Assembly: GCF_021611515.1 (NCBI RefSeq)
Contig: NZ_CP090960.1
Span: 1,674,001-1,738,000, forward strand
From: Mariluticola halotolerans
GTDB lineage: Bacteria > Pseudomonadota > Alphaproteobacteria > Rhizobiales > Devosiaceae
Direction: 5' to 3'
DNA length: 64,000 nucleotides
Position numbers and translations under genes: made by a program. The notes under the pieces are model-generated. The model did not search any database and was not told the origin of the DNA. It was given only the letters and a program-made list of their open reading frames with translations. Of the stretch, positions 1 through 9,086 are shown one piece after another; the first letter of the stretch is position 1; each line of letters starts with the position of its first letter.

Positions 1-574
1 GCTGACGAATGACCGCAGGCGGGATCGTGGCCACATCAGCCCCGGCAAGCGCTGCCTGGGAGACATGGTTCATGCCCCGGATGGACGCGGCGAGGATCTC
101 GGTGGAATAGGCGTAATTATCGTAAATCACGCGAATATCCTCGATCAGCTGCATGCCATCCATATTGATGTCATCCAGACGCCCGATAAACGGCGAGATA
201 TAGGTCGCGCCAACCTTGGCAGCCAGGAGGGCCTGGGTGGCGGAGAAGCACAAGGTGACATTGGTCTTGATGTCATTGTCGGAGAAGTGCTTGCAGGCCT
301 TCAGCCCGTCCCAGGTCAGCGGCACCTTGATGACGACATTGTCGGCGATCTTGGCCAGATGTTCACCCTCAGCGATCATGCCCTTGACCTCGGTCGAGGC
401 CACTTCGGCAGAAACGGGGCCCGGCACGATCTTGCAGATTTCCGCAATGACTTCCTTGAAATCACGGCCGGATTTGGCAATCAGGCTGGGATTTGTGGTC
501 ACGCCATCCAGAAGCCCGGTTTCGTAAAGCTCCTGGATATCCTTGACTTCAGCGGTATCGACGAAAAACTTCAT
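1..574 (-). CDS. tal: Transaldolase / fructose-6-phosphate aldolase family (TalC/MipB type), partial
   Basis: The minus strand reads an open frame from the ATG at 572-574 to the left edge, about 191 codons with no stop; the C-terminus lies outside the window. The protein opens [10 protein letters not shown] and carries the family motifs [26 protein letters not shown] (with the Schiff-base lysine of the barrel core) and FIGRLDD. The short form of this family is about 215-220 residues, so only about 25 residues should be missing. Family members act in the cytoplasm on fructose 6-phosphate or on sedoheptulose 7-phosphate + glyceraldehyde 3-phosphate; sequence alone does not separate the aldolase from the transaldolase activity. 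A GGAGGAACG Shine-Dalgarno precedes the ATG. Confidence 0.9.
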   Translation of the reverse strand, partial: MKFFVDTAEVKDIQELYETGLLDGVTTNPSLIAKSGRDFKEVIAEICKIVPGPVSAEVASTEVKGMIAEGEHLAKIADNVVIKVPLTWDGLKACKHFSDNDIKTNVTLCFSATQALLAAKVGATYISPFIGRLDDINMDGMQLIEDIRVIYDNYAYSTEILAASIRGMNHVSQAALAGADVATIPPAVIRQ

Positions 575-652
575 GACGTTCCTCCAGGAAATAATAAAAA
601 TTAATGTCCAGAGATTGTGCAGCACGCCGGAGCGTGCGTGCAAGATCAATCG

Positions 653-1837
653 CTAGCGGGCAACAGCCAGCAAGGCATCGGCCAGTTCGCCCACCCGGTC
701 TTCGGGAATGCCGGCAACGTTGATGCGGCTGTCATCTATCATATAGATGCCATTTGACAGTTTTAAATGCTCAACCTGGGCTTTATCGAGCCCTAGCAGC
801 GAGAACATGCCCCGGTGCCGCGCGACAAAATCAAAGTCGGTGGCATTGGACCGTTCGCGGATGGCGTCGGCCAGCTTGACGCGCAGGCGCACCATGCGTT
901 CGCGCATCTCTTTGAGTTCAGCTTCCCATTCAGCCCGCAATGCAGGGTCGGAGAGGATCAACCGGACGATTTCCGCACCATGATCGGGCGGCTGCGAATA
1001 GGAGGCACGAATGATATTGGCCATTTGCGAATAGGCAATGGCGGCCGTGTTCTCGTCGCTACCAACGCAAACCGCACAACCGGCCCGCTCGCGATAGAGC
1101 CCGAAATTCTTCGAGGCGGAAAAGGCCAGCATCACTTCCGGCAGTTCGCTTGCCAGTTTGCGCGGGGCATAGGCATCCGCCTCAAGCCCGTCACCAAAAC
1201 CGAGATAGGCCAGATCGATCAGCGGGAAAGCGCCGGTCTTTTTGAGGCTTGCCGCCACCTTGTCCCATTGTTCATTGGTCAGGTTGGCGCCGGTGGGATT
1301 GTGGCAGCACGCGTGCAGCAGCACCGTGTCCTCAGGCCCCATCTTGTCGAGGCAGGCCAGCATCTCGTCGAATTTGACGTCGCCGCTTTCCGCATCGAAA
1401 TAGGGATAGGCCTTTACATTCAGCCCGGCCAGTTCGCACATCGGCTGGTGGTTTGGCCAGGAGGGATCAGAGATCCACATCGTGCCGCCCGGGCGCGCCC
1501 GGTTCAGCAATTGCAGCAAGACCCAGATCGAGCCGGTGCCGCCGGGGGCCTGTACCGAGGCGATGCGGGATTTTTCAATCGCGTCGCCAAACACCAGGTC
1601 GGTCACTGCATCGCAAAATCCGCGATTGCCGGAAACCCCGACATAGGTCTTGGTCTTGGCGTCGGCAAAAACCTTCTGCTCGGCTTTTTTGACCGCAGAC
1701 ATGATCGGCGTTTCGCCGGTCGGGTCTTTATAGACACCAATGCCGAGATCGGTTTTGTCTTTACGCGGATCCGCCCGGTATTCGCCCATCAGGGCAAAAA
1801 TCTTGTCGACGGGGGCCTTCTTCAAAGTTTCGAACAT
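653..1837 (-). CDS. Class I aminotransferase, aromatic amino acid / aspartate type
   Basis: 394 residues, the usual length for family Ib aspartate/tyrosine aminotransferases. It starts MFETLKKAPVDKIFALM, has the substrate-binding region LGIGVYKDPTGETP, the asparagine/proline motif CCHNPTGANLT, the aspartate region LIDLAYLGFG, and the PLP-lysine motif SASKNFGLYRERAG. It should transfer amino groups between aromatic amino acids or aspartate and 2-oxoglutarate, using pyridoxal phosphate in the cytoplasm. TyrB and AspC activities overlap in this family, so substrate preference is not assigned. It stands alone on the minus strand, 78 bp upstream of the transaldolase gene. Confidence 0.92.
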   Translation of the reverse strand: MFETLKKAPVDKIFALMGEYRADPRKDKTDLGIGVYKDPTGETPIMSAVKKAEQKVFADAKTKTYVGVSGNRGFCDAVTDLVFGDAIEKSRIASVQAPGGTGSIWVLLQLLNRARPGGTMWISDPSWPNHQPMCELAGLNVKAYPYFDAESGDVKFDEMLACLDKMGPEDTVLLHACCHNPTGANLTNEQWDKVAASLKKTGAFPLIDLAYLGFGDGLEADAYAPRKLASELPEVMLAFSASKNFGLYRERAGCAVCVGSDENTAAIAYSQMANIIRASYSQPPDHGAEIVRLILSDPALRAEWEAELKEMRERMVRLRVKLADAIRERSNATDFDFVARHRGMFSLLGLDKAQVEHLKLSNGIYMIDDSRINVAGIPEDRVGELADALLAVAR

Positions 1838-1966
1838 TAGATTGGTTTCCGAGCACTAAAATTGCCCGGCCTTTATAGGCTGACCACAAGAATTTGCAAT
1901 CGGCCTTAGCGCCCGCGCCCTTTTTGACGGCAACAAAAGCGGGCCCTAAGTCCTTGATTGGCCGCA

Positions 1967-2004
1967 TGCCGCAACGGCACAAGTGGTGCTCCCGTGTTGC
2001 GGCA
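1967..2004 (-). terminator. Stem-loop just downstream of etfA
   Basis: A perfect 9-bp outer stem (TGCCGCAAC at 1967-1975 with GTTGCGGCA at 1996-2004) encloses a shorter GCAC/GTGC stem. It begins 6 bp beyond the etfA stop codon. No run of T follows on the minus strand, so it is more likely a 3'-end-stabilising hairpin or a factor-dependent terminator than a classical intrinsic one. Confidence 0.45.
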
Positions 2005-2009
2005 GCGCC

Positions 2010-2954
2010 CTAGGCTTTCAACCGCTGCTCCAGCGCCGCCGTCAGGGCGGGCACAACCTCGAACAGGTCCCCGATCAAGGCCAGGTCGGCGAGTTTGACC
2101 AGAGGCGCTTCGGGGTCGAGATTGATGGCGATGATTTTTTTCGCGCCCTGAATCCCGGCCAGATGCTGCAAGGCTCCGGAAATACCGATGGCGATATAAA
2201 GATCCGGCGCAATGATCTTGCCGGTCTGGCCCACCTGCCAGTCATTGGGCGCATAGCCCGCATCCACCGCTGCGCGGGTGGCACCAACGGCGGCGCCCAG
2301 CACGGCGGCAAGCTTTTCCACCATCTTGAAATTTTCCGCCGAGGCAAAGGACTGCCCGCCCCCGACAACAATCTGGGCTGTGCCAAGGTCAGGCGTGTCA
2401 TTTTCCGTGCGCAATTCGGCGATGAACTCAACCACCGATTTGATATCGGCAAGGCTAACCGGCTCAATCGGCGCCTGGCCATCACCTTTGATTGGGGCAA
2501 AGGCCGAGGCGCGGATGGTCAGCAGCTTTTTGGCCTGCGTATTGACCACGGTTTCAATCGCATTGCCGGCATAAACGGGCCGGTCAAACCGGTCTGCACC
2601 ATGGATCGCAATGACATCGGTTACCGGCATCACGTCCAGCTTTGCGGCAAGGCGTGGCATGACATCGCGGCCAACCGCGCCGGCACTGGCAACGATATAT
2701 TCGTAGCCGTCAACAAGGCCCGAAAGCAGCCCCGCAAGCGCTTCGGCCGACTGGCTGGCATAGGCGGCATTATCCGCCACCGAAACTTTTTGCACGCCGG
2801 GCAGCTTTGCCGCCGCTTCGGCGACAACACCAATGTTTTCACCGGCAACCAGCACATCGGCTGCATCGCCCAGGGTCGCAACCGCGCCAAGTACACGCTG
2901 GGTCGCGGGCGACAGTTTGCCCTGATCATGATCAGCCAGAACCAGAATGCTCAT
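2010..2954 (-). CDS. etfA: Electron transfer flavoprotein, alpha subunit
   Basis: 314 residues, normal for EtfA. The N-terminal half (MSILVLADHDQGKLS) is the structural domain; the C-terminal half is the FAD-binding domain, with VGATRAAVDAGYAPNDWQVG, the LYIAIGISGALQHLAGIQ loop and IIAINLDPEAPL, all hallmarks of the family. With EtfB it forms a soluble heterodimer that carries electrons from acyl-CoA and other flavin dehydrogenases to ETF-ubiquinone oxidoreductase. Its ATG directly abuts the etfB stop (2955), so the two are co-transcribed. No ETF:quinone oxidoreductase or acyl-CoA dehydrogenase lies in the window, so the specific electron donor cannot be told. Confidence 0.97.
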   Translation of the reverse strand: MSILVLADHDQGKLSPATQRVLGAVATLGDAADVLVAGENIGVVAEAAAKLPGVQKVSVADNAAYASQSAEALAGLLSGLVDGYEYIVASAGAVGRDVMPRLAAKLDVMPVTDVIAIHGADRFDRPVYAGNAIETVVNTQAKKLLTIRASAFAPIKGDGQAPIEPVSLADIKSVVEFIAELRTENDTPDLGTAQIVVGGGQSFASAENFKMVEKLAAVLGAAVGATRAAVDAGYAPNDWQVGQTGKIIAPDLYIAIGISGALQHLAGIQGAKKIIAINLDPEAPLVKLADLALIGDLFEVVPALTAALEQRLKA

Positions 2955-3713
2955 TTACAGTGCCTCCATATTGGCCACATCATCGCCTATGGCGGTCACC
3001 AGATCATCGACCGAGCCAACCGTTTTGCCGCCGCTGCGTTCGGCGGGCGGCGTGGTCTTTTCGATTTGAAGGCGCGGGGTAATATCGACCCCGAATTCGG
3101 CAACCGGGCGCACGGCAAGCGGCTTTTGCCGCGCCTTCATCACCATGGGCAAGGCGGTGTTGCGCGGCGTGTTGAGGCGCAGGTCAGCGGTAATGATCGC
3201 GGGCAGCGGCAGCCGGGATTCCGCCCGGCCATAATCGACCTCGCGGGTGACTTTCACCGCCCCGTCTTCAACTTCAATGGCAGAGGCAAAGGTCGCCTGC
3301 GGCCAGTCTAGCAGGCCGGCCAACATCTGGCCTGTCTGATTGCTGTCGTCATCAACGGCCTGTTTGCCGAGCAAGACAAGGTCGGGCTTTTCTTCATCAA
3401 CCACGGCCTGCAGCAGCTTGGCCACGGCCAGCGGCTCAACCCGCGCGTCAGTCTCGATCAGGATCGAGCGGTTCACACCCATGGCCATCGCCGTCAACAA
3501 CACATCGCTGGCCGCTTTCGGGCCAATGGAGACGGCAACAATCTCTGTGGCGTGGCCCTGCTCTGCCAGTTGCACGGCGGCTTCCACCGCATTCTTGCAG
3601 AAAGGGTTCATGGACATGCGCACATTGGCGGTCTCAACACCGGACCCATCCGGCTTTACCCGAATGCGCACATTGTGATCGACCACACGTTTGACCGCGA
3701 CAAGAATTTTCAA
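2955..3713 (-). CDS. etfB: Electron transfer flavoprotein, beta subunit (TTG start)
   Basis: 252 residues, normal for EtfB. It has the N-terminal motif MKILVAVKRVVD, the AMP-binding region and the signature VDYGRAESRLPLPAIIT that docks partner dehydrogenases. It binds AMP and forms the heterodimer with EtfA. The start codon is TTG at 3713; it is chosen because the protein then begins exactly where EtfB proteins begin and a GGGAG Shine-Dalgarno lies 6 nt upstream. It is the first gene of an etfB-etfA operon. The 123 bp between it and the divergent gene at 3837 must hold both promoters. Confidence 0.96.
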   Translation of the reverse strand: MKILVAVKRVVDHNVRIRVKPDGSGVETANVRMSMNPFCKNAVEAAVQLAEQGHATEIVAVSIGPKAASDVLLTAMAMGVNRSILIETDARVEPLAVAKLLQAVVDEEKPDLVLLGKQAVDDDSNQTGQMLAGLLDWPQATFASAIEVEDGAVKVTREVDYGRAESRLPLPAIITADLRLNTPRNTALPMVMKARQKPLAVRPVAEFGVDITPRLQIEKTTPPAERSGGKTVGSVDDLVTAIGDDVANMEAL

Positions 3714-3836
3714 CGTCCACTCCCTTCAACCCGTTCACGGGGGCTTTACCAGCATACCTCTTTGCAAACCCGCATCGAGGGAGCAAGTTCCCGCAATAGA
3801 ATTTGCACCCACGTCCCGCGCCTTAAGGAGAAAACA

Positions 3837-4685
3837 TTGCCCGTACTGATCCGGATTGCAATGATTATTGTTATGTTTCATAGCAATTATTCCCTTGGCG
3901 CGCCGATATCGGCCACAAACGATCCCGAGGCAATTGCCGATTTACGCGTCGCCCAGGGCCAGAATGACATTGCGGAAGCCTGGCTGATTGCGCCGGTCAC
4001 CCGCTATGGGCATTTCGTTATGGGCAGCGATTACGAACCGGGCGGCGTCCGGGTAAAAATGGCTGACGGGCGGGTGCTGACGCTGATGCTTGATGAGGCC
4101 GAGGTCTTTGAGGACCGGCAGCCGCGCCTCGCCGATCTCGACGGCGACGGGAAAGACGAAATCCTTCTGGTGCTGACAAACCTCGATCAGGGCGCATCCC
4201 TTGCCGCCTACAGCGTTGCGGGCGGGGCGATCACGCTCAAGGCAAAGACCCCGTTCATCGGGCAGGCCTTTCGCTGGCTTAATCCGGCCGGCGTTGCAGA
4301 TTTTGATGGCGACGGGCAGCTGGATGTGGCGCTGGTGGCCATGCCGCATCTGGTCAAGCGGCTGGAAGTCTGGACGCTTGGGGCAGACGGGTTTGCACAA
4401 ACCGGGGCCATCGAGGACGTCTCCAACCACCGGAACGGGTCGCGGTTCACCGGCATGGCGGCAATCGCCGATTTCAATGCGGACGGGATTGCCGATATCG
4501 CCATTCCCGATGGCGACCGGATGGCGATCCGCGTCATCAGCTTTGCCGCACAATCCTTTGAAGAGATCGCGCGCTTCCCGCTGCCCTTTGCAGCTGATGG
4601 CACCTTCACGCTCCGTCAGCAGGGGCGCGGGCATATTCTCAGTGTGCCCTTGGCAAATGGCACGAAAGCGGAAATCGGGCTCTGA
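3837..4685 (+). CDS. Exported protein with FG-GAP/VCBS-like repeats
   Basis: 282 residues if translation starts at the TTG at 3837, which sits 6 nt after an AAGGAG ribosome site and gives a clean signal peptide (LIRIAMIIVMF core, then alanine-rich cleavage region). The mature part repeats calcium-loop-like motifs typical of FG-GAP/VCBS beta-propeller blades: DLDGDGKDEILLV, DFDGDGQLDVALV and DFNADGIADIAIP. The open frame continues further upstream, but that part lies in the etfB promoter region and does not look coding. Likely a periplasmic or secreted beta-propeller; the ligand is unknown. It is upstream of the M20 hydrolase gene by 76 bp and may be independent of it. Confidence 0.8.
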   Translation: MPVLIRIAMIIVMFHSNYSLGAPISATNDPEAIADLRVAQGQNDIAEAWLIAPVTRYGHFVMGSDYEPGGVRVKMADGRVLTLMLDEAEVFEDRQPRLADLDGDGKDEILLVLTNLDQGASLAAYSVAGGAITLKAKTPFIGQAFRWLNPAGVADFDGDGQLDVALVAMPHLVKRLEVWTLGADGFAQTGAIEDVSNHRNGSRFTGMAAIADFNADGIADIAIPDGDRMAIRVISFAAQSFEEIARFPLPFAADGTFTLRQQGRGHILSVPLANGTKAEIGL

Positions 4686-4761
4686 TCTCAGCGGGCGGAG
4701 TTGACGCGGCGCGTTATCGGCGCGACATAGGGAGTTCCTTCCCTGTTCATCTGGAATTCTC

Positions 4762-5934
4762 ATGCCTGTCATCAACCGTGTTGCCGAATTTCATCAGGAA
4801 ATCACAGCCTGGCGCCGCGATTTCCATGCCAATCCAGAGCTCTTGTACGATGTGCACCGGACGGCCGGCAAAGTTGAAGAAATGCTGAAATCCTTCGGGG
4901 TGGACGAGATCAAAACCGGGCTTGGCCGCACGGGCGTTGTCGGCATCATCAATGGCCGCAGCACTAAAAGTGGCAAGGTCATCGGCCTGCGCGCCGATAT
5001 GGATGCGCTGCCGATCACCGAGAATACCGGCAAGCCCTATGCCTCGACCATTCCGGGCAAAATGCACGCCTGTGGCCATGACGGGCATACCGCCATGTTG
5101 CTGGGCGCGGCGAAATATCTGGCCGAAACCCGCAATTTCGACGGCACGGTTGCGCTGATCTTCCAGCCTGCCGAAGAAGGCGGCGGTGGCGGCGACGCCA
5201 TGGTCAAAGACGGGCTGATGGAAAAATTCGGCATTGAGGAAGTCTATGGCATGCACAATTTTCCCGGCATCCCTGTCGGCGAATTCGGCATTCGCGAAGG
5301 CGGCATCATGGCGGCGACTGATGTCTTCTCCATCGATATTGAAGGCGTTGGCGGCCATGCGGCACTTCCCCATCTGGCGGTCGATCCGATTGTCACCGCC
5401 GCCCAGATGATTTCCGGCTTGCAGACCCTGGTCTCGCGCAATGTCGATCCGGTCAAATCGGCTGTGCTCTCCGTCACCGTCATCAAGGCGGGCGAAGCCA
5501 ATAATGTCATTCCGCGTACTGCCAAAATCACCGGCACGGTGCGCACACTGGACGAAGATGTACGCGACCTGATGGAACAACGCCTCAATGATTTCGTGCC
5601 CCAGTTCGCCAAAAGCTATGGTGCCAGCGCCAGCATGACCTATCGGCGCGGCTATCCGGTGACGGTCAATGCGCCGCAACAGGCCCTGTTCGCAGGCGAT
5701 GTCGCGGCCCTTGTTGCAGGCGACGAGCGGGTCAACCGCAATGTCAATCCGACAATGGGCGGCGAGGATTTTTCCTACATGCTGCAGGCGCGTCCCGGTG
5801 CCTATATTCTTGTGGGACAGGGCGACACGGCCGGCCTGCATGACGACAAGTATGATTTCAACGACGAGATCATACCCATTGGCGTCTCCTACTGGATCAA
5901 GCTCGCAGAAACTGCCATGCCCGCTGCGGAATGA
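4762..5934 (+). CDS. M20 family metallo-amidohydrolase (hippurate / N-acyl amino acid hydrolase type)
   Basis: 390 residues, the usual length. It starts RVAEFHQEITAWRRDFHANP and contains the family metal-binding motifs MHACGHDGHTAML and FQPAEEGGGGG, the dimerisation-domain region VGGHAALPHLAVDP, and the C-terminal TMGGEDFSYML. Enzymes of this family hydrolyse N-acyl amino acids, hippurate or IAA-amino acid conjugates using one or two divalent metals in the cytoplasm. The substrate cannot be inferred from sequence. Its stop overlaps the next ATG by 4 bp (ATGA), so it is translationally coupled to the AbrB-family membrane protein. Confidence 0.92.
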   Translation: MPVINRVAEFHQEITAWRRDFHANPELLYDVHRTAGKVEEMLKSFGVDEIKTGLGRTGVVGIINGRSTKSGKVIGLRADMDALPITENTGKPYASTIPGKMHACGHDGHTAMLLGAAKYLAETRNFDGTVALIFQPAEEGGGGGDAMVKDGLMEKFGIEEVYGMHNFPGIPVGEFGIREGGIMAATDVFSIDIEGVGGHAALPHLAVDPIVTAAQMISGLQTLVSRNVDPVKSAVLSVTVIKAGEANNVIPRTAKITGTVRTLDEDVRDLMEQRLNDFVPQFAKSYGASASMTYRRGYPVTVNAPQQALFAGDVAALVAGDERVNRNVNPTMGGEDFSYMLQARPGAYILVGQGDTAGLHDDKYDFNDEIIPIGVSYWIKLAETAMPAAE

Positions 5935-6983
5935 AACTGAAGGCAGATATCCGGCTTGCCGGGTGGGCGCTTATTACCCTCGTGGTTTCGGGCCTTGGGG
6001 GGCTGGCCGCCGATGCCCTGGGTCTGCCGGCGGCATATCTTTGCGGCGGGGCGCTGGCGGTTTCCATTGCGGCGCTCTTCGGCATGAAGGCGACCATTCT
6101 GTCCCCCATGCGCGATATCGCCTTTATCATTATCGGCATGTCGATGGGGGCCAGCGTGTCCAGGGACACGCTCAGCCTGATCGTGCACTGGCCCATCAGC
6201 ATTTTTGCGCTGCTCAGCGGGCTGGTGGTCATCATCACACTGACCACCCTCATTCTGCACCGGCTGTTCGGCATTGACCGGATAACCGCCTTTCTGTCCT
6301 CCTGCCCCGGCCATCTCAGTTTCATTATCGGTATTTCCGAAAGCGGGCGCGGCAATACGCGCCAGATCGCGGTCATCCAGTCGATCCGGGTGCTGATCCT
6401 GACCATTGCGGTGCCCGTGGGGGCGCAGGTGATGGCGGCGGGTGCCATCGTGCCGCCGCACCGGGCGGCTGACATGCCGCTGGGCGAACTGGTGCTGCTG
6501 GCGCTGGGCTGCACACTTGGCGGCTATCTGTTCAAGCGCTTAGGTGTGCCCGCCGGCTTTGTCCTTGGGGCGATGCTGGTATCAACAATTGCGCGGTTGA
6601 TGGGTCTGTTTGACGGGTCCGTGCCGCTGCCGCTGGTTGTGTTCAGCTTTATTTTCATGGGCGCGCTGATCGGCTCGCGCTTTGTGGGGGTCTCGGCGTC
6701 TGAACTGCGCCAGTCGCTGCTTGGCGGTCTCGTCGTGGGGCTGATGTCTATCGGCGCGGTCACGCTCATCACGTTCATGATCGCGCCGATAATCAATATG
6801 CCCTTCGGCCAGGTCTGGGTCGCCCTGGCGCCCGGCGGGCTGGAGACGATGGGCGCGCTGGGCATTGCCTTTGGCTATGACACTGCCTTCATCGCCGCGC
6901 ACCACGCCATTCGCCTGCTCGCCCTTGGCCTTGCCATTCCGTTTATCTCGATGGCCATTCTGGGGCGGCGCGCCCCGGATTGA
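5931..6983 (+). CDS. AbrB-family membrane protein (ammonia monooxygenase-like transporter, DUF duplication)
   Basis: 350 residues, almost entirely hydrophobic, with about ten predicted membrane segments arranged as two similar halves. Repeat-like motifs are GLPAAYLCGGALAVSIAAL near the N-terminus and LGVPAGFVLGAMLVSTI in the second half. This matches the AbrB/'putative ammonia monooxygenase' family of inner-membrane proteins of unclear transport function. The ATG at 5931 overlaps the end of the amidohydrolase gene. A transporter delivering the amidohydrolase substrate, or exporting its product, is my inference. It converges on the hydroxyacid dehydrogenase gene with only 7 bp between the stops. 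Confidence 0.82.
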   Translation: MKLKADIRLAGWALITLVVSGLGGLAADALGLPAAYLCGGALAVSIAALFGMKATILSPMRDIAFIIIGMSMGASVSRDTLSLIVHWPISIFALLSGLVVIITLTTLILHRLFGIDRITAFLSSCPGHLSFIIGISESGRGNTRQIAVIQSIRVLILTIAVPVGAQVMAAGAIVPPHRAADMPLGELVLLALGCTLGGYLFKRLGVPAGFVLGAMLVSTIARLMGLFDGSVPLPLVVFSFIFMGALIGSRFVGVSASELRQSLLGGLVVGLMSIGAVTLITFMIAPIINMPFGQVWVALAPGGLETMGALGIAFGYDTAFIAAHHAIRLLALGLAIPFISMAILGRRAPD

Positions 6984-6990
6984 GGCCGGG

Positions 6991-7920
6991 TCAGACCACC
7001 GGCGTCAACAGCGGCTCCCCGGCGAAATAGGCGTCGAGATTGGCCACAACCAGCGCGCCCATGGCGTCACGGGTCTGCTGGGTGGCACTGCCCTGATGGG
7101 GTGACAACAACACATTGTCGAGCGCGAAAAGGGCTTCGGGCACATTCGGTTCATCGGCGAACACGTCCAGCGCTGCCCCGGCGATCCCGCCCGATTGCAG
7201 CATGTCGACCATGACCGGCTCATCAACCACCGAGCCGCGGGCCATATTGACCAGATAGCCCTTTGGCCCCAGCGCCTCAAGCACCGCACGATTGACAATC
7301 CCATCCGTGCCCGCGCCACCGGGGGTGATGACCACCAACCAGTCGGCGTCCCGCGCCATGTCGGCCAGTTTGTCGTAATAGACATAAGGGGTGTTCGGCT
7401 GCTGGCGGCGGCCGAAATAAACGACGCGCATTTTCATCGCCAGGCAACGGCTGGCGATTTCCTTGCCGATCCGCCCCAGCCCCACAATGCCGACGGTCTT
7501 GCCGGTCAATTCGCTTTGCAGCGGGAACGGCGCTTTAAGCCATTTGCCCTCGCGCACATAACGATCAGCCTGGGGCAGCCGCCGGGCCAGCCCCACCATA
7601 AGCCCGATGGTGATCTCGGCCATGGCATCGTTCAAGACACTTGGGGTATTGGTCACCCGGATATTGCGGGCGCGGGCCGCATCGGTATCGATATTGTCAT
7701 AACCGACGCCAAAATTTGAAATCATCTCCAGTTTCGGCAATTTGCCGATCAGCGCCGCATCGACCTTACCTGCTGCAATGGCCCGGATGCGCGGCCCGAC
7801 CTCTTTCAAAAACGCCTCGGGGTCCTCTTGCTGATACAACCGGTGCGCGGTGTAACCGGCATCGATTGCATCTTCACAGCTTTGCAGCAGTTTATTGGTG
7901 ATCAGCACTTCGTTGGACAT
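6991..7920 (-). CDS. D-2-hydroxyacid dehydrogenase (glyoxylate/hydroxypyruvate reductase type)
   Basis: 309 residues from the ATG at 7920, which follows an AGGAGG site by 6 nt; the in-frame TTG further up is inside the ribosome site. It has the Rossmann motif GLGRIGKEIASRCLA and the catalytic triad in its usual places: Arg in NMARGSVVDEP, Glu in DVFADEPNVPEAL and His in LLSPHQGSATQQ. Such enzymes reduce glyoxylate, hydroxypyruvate or related 2-oxoacids with NAD(P)H in the cytoplasm. The divergently spaced neighbours (AbrB protein, AEC carrier) suggest organic-acid metabolism, but the exact substrate is not determined. Confidence 0.9.
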   Translation of the reverse strand: MSNEVLITNKLLQSCEDAIDAGYTAHRLYQQEDPEAFLKEVGPRIRAIAAGKVDAALIGKLPKLEMISNFGVGYDNIDTDAARARNIRVTNTPSVLNDAMAEITIGLMVGLARRLPQADRYVREGKWLKAPFPLQSELTGKTVGIVGLGRIGKEIASRCLAMKMRVVYFGRRQQPNTPYVYYDKLADMARDADWLVVITPGGAGTDGIVNRAVLEALGPKGYLVNMARGSVVDEPVMVDMLQSGGIAGAALDVFADEPNVPEALFALDNVLLSPHQGSATQQTRDAMGALVVANLDAYFAGEPLLTPVV

Positions 7921-7965
7921 GACATCCCTCCTCAAACCCGCCGGAATTTGCCGGCGGTATAAAAC

Positions 7966-8901
7966 CTAAAAACTCATAATGTAGAGCCACATGGAAATCG
8001 ACAGCACGGAAAGCGCGGTCGAGATCAACACCGTATTGGCGGCCACATCGACCGACCGGTTATAAATGGTGGCAAAAATATAGGCGTTGATGCCGGTTGG
8101 CATCGCCGCCAGCACCACCGCATAACGGGCGGTTTCGTGTTCGACATGGAATACGGGCACCAGCAGCACCCAGGCAATGGCGGGCTGCACAAACAGTTTC
8201 AACCCCGACATGGCCAGCGCCTGGGTCCAGTTTTCGCGCAACTGATATTCGTTCAATGCCCCGCCGAGGCCGAACAGCGCCACCGGCACCACAGCCATGG
8301 CCATCATCAGTGTGAAGGCATCCGCCGCCTCGATCAATTGCAGCCCGGCGAAATTGCCGATAAGCCCCAGCCCCAGCCCGATCAGCAAGGGATTGGTGAC
8401 AATCCGTCTCCCGGCAATCGTTACCGCCTTGCCAAGAGAGGTGCCATCGCGCCGCGACAGTTCGATCACCAGCATGGCCAGCGTCATCAGAATGGCGGCG
8501 TGCAGGCTGAGAATGGAATAAATGGTTGGCAGCGCCGCATCGCCAAAGGCGCGCTGGATGATGGGAATGCCCAGCAGCACACAATTGGAAAACATGCCGC
8601 CAAATCCCGAGGCTGCGGCCTCACCCGGCGTATCACCAAAAACAGTCCGCGACAGGAAAATACCAAGGGTAAAGGCGATTATCGCCCCGGTGTAAAAGCC
8701 GATGATGATTTGCGGGTTGAAGACCGACTGGAAATCCACCGAAAGGGCGGCGCGGAACAGCAGGCAGGGCGTGGCGAAATTGTTGACGAAGGTCAGGAGG
8801 CCGCGCACACCGGTCGCGGGATAAAGCCGGAAACGCACCGCAAGAAAACCCACGGCAACCAGCGCAAAGACCGGCGCAACAACATTGAGAATCGACAGCA
8901 T
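7966..8901 (-). CDS. AEC (auxin efflux carrier) family transporter, MdcF-like
   Basis: 311 residues, consistent with the family. It begins MLSILNVVAPVFALVAVGFL, the typical AEC opening, has about ten hydrophobic segments, and a mid-protein hydrophilic stretch (IELSRRDGTSLGK). Prokaryotic AEC proteins include malonate (MdcF), malate and other monocarboxylate carriers in the inner membrane. It lies 45 bp upstream of the hydroxyacid dehydrogenase gene on the same strand, so the pair may be one transcript handling a hydroxy- or dicarboxylic acid; this is inference. Substrate not assigned. Confidence 0.87.
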   Translation of the reverse strand: MLSILNVVAPVFALVAVGFLAVRFRLYPATGVRGLLTFVNNFATPCLLFRAALSVDFQSVFNPQIIIGFYTGAIIAFTLGIFLSRTVFGDTPGEAAASGFGGMFSNCVLLGIPIIQRAFGDAALPTIYSILSLHAAILMTLAMLVIELSRRDGTSLGKAVTIAGRRIVTNPLLIGLGLGLIGNFAGLQLIEAADAFTLMMAMAVVPVALFGLGGALNEYQLRENWTQALAMSGLKLFVQPAIAWVLLVPVFHVEHETARYAVVLAAMPTGINAYIFATIYNRSVDVAANTVLISTALSVLSISMWLYIMSF

Positions 8902-8998
8902 TTCGGGCCAGGCCCCGCACAGGGAAGTGAAGTCCCAAAAAGGGCAGAAATAGCGATGCAGGTCAATGGCAGTGGATTGATTTCACCGGCCCGGCTCT

Positions 8999-9014
8999 GT
9001 TATCCGGTGATAAC
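8999..9014. promoter_or_regulatory. Perfect palindrome upstream of glpD (candidate operator)
   Basis: GTTATC-CGGT-GATAAC is a perfect inverted repeat, 73 bp before the glpD ATG in the glpD/AEC divergent region, with an AT-rich TATTTAA just after it. Position and symmetry suit a repressor operator; a DeoR-type GlpR site is one possibility. No regulator gene is adjacent. Confidence 0.4.
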
Positions 9015-9086
9015 AATGTCTATTTAAGGTTTGAAAAACAACAAATTGCGGTAACCGGTCCACCGCAGCGACAAAAGGCGCAAGAC

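Noticed and set aside
1983-3311. 442-codon open frame on the plus strand opposite etfA/etfB
   Set aside because: It is antisense to two certain genes; low-complexity, Gly/Arg/His-rich composition with no family motif.
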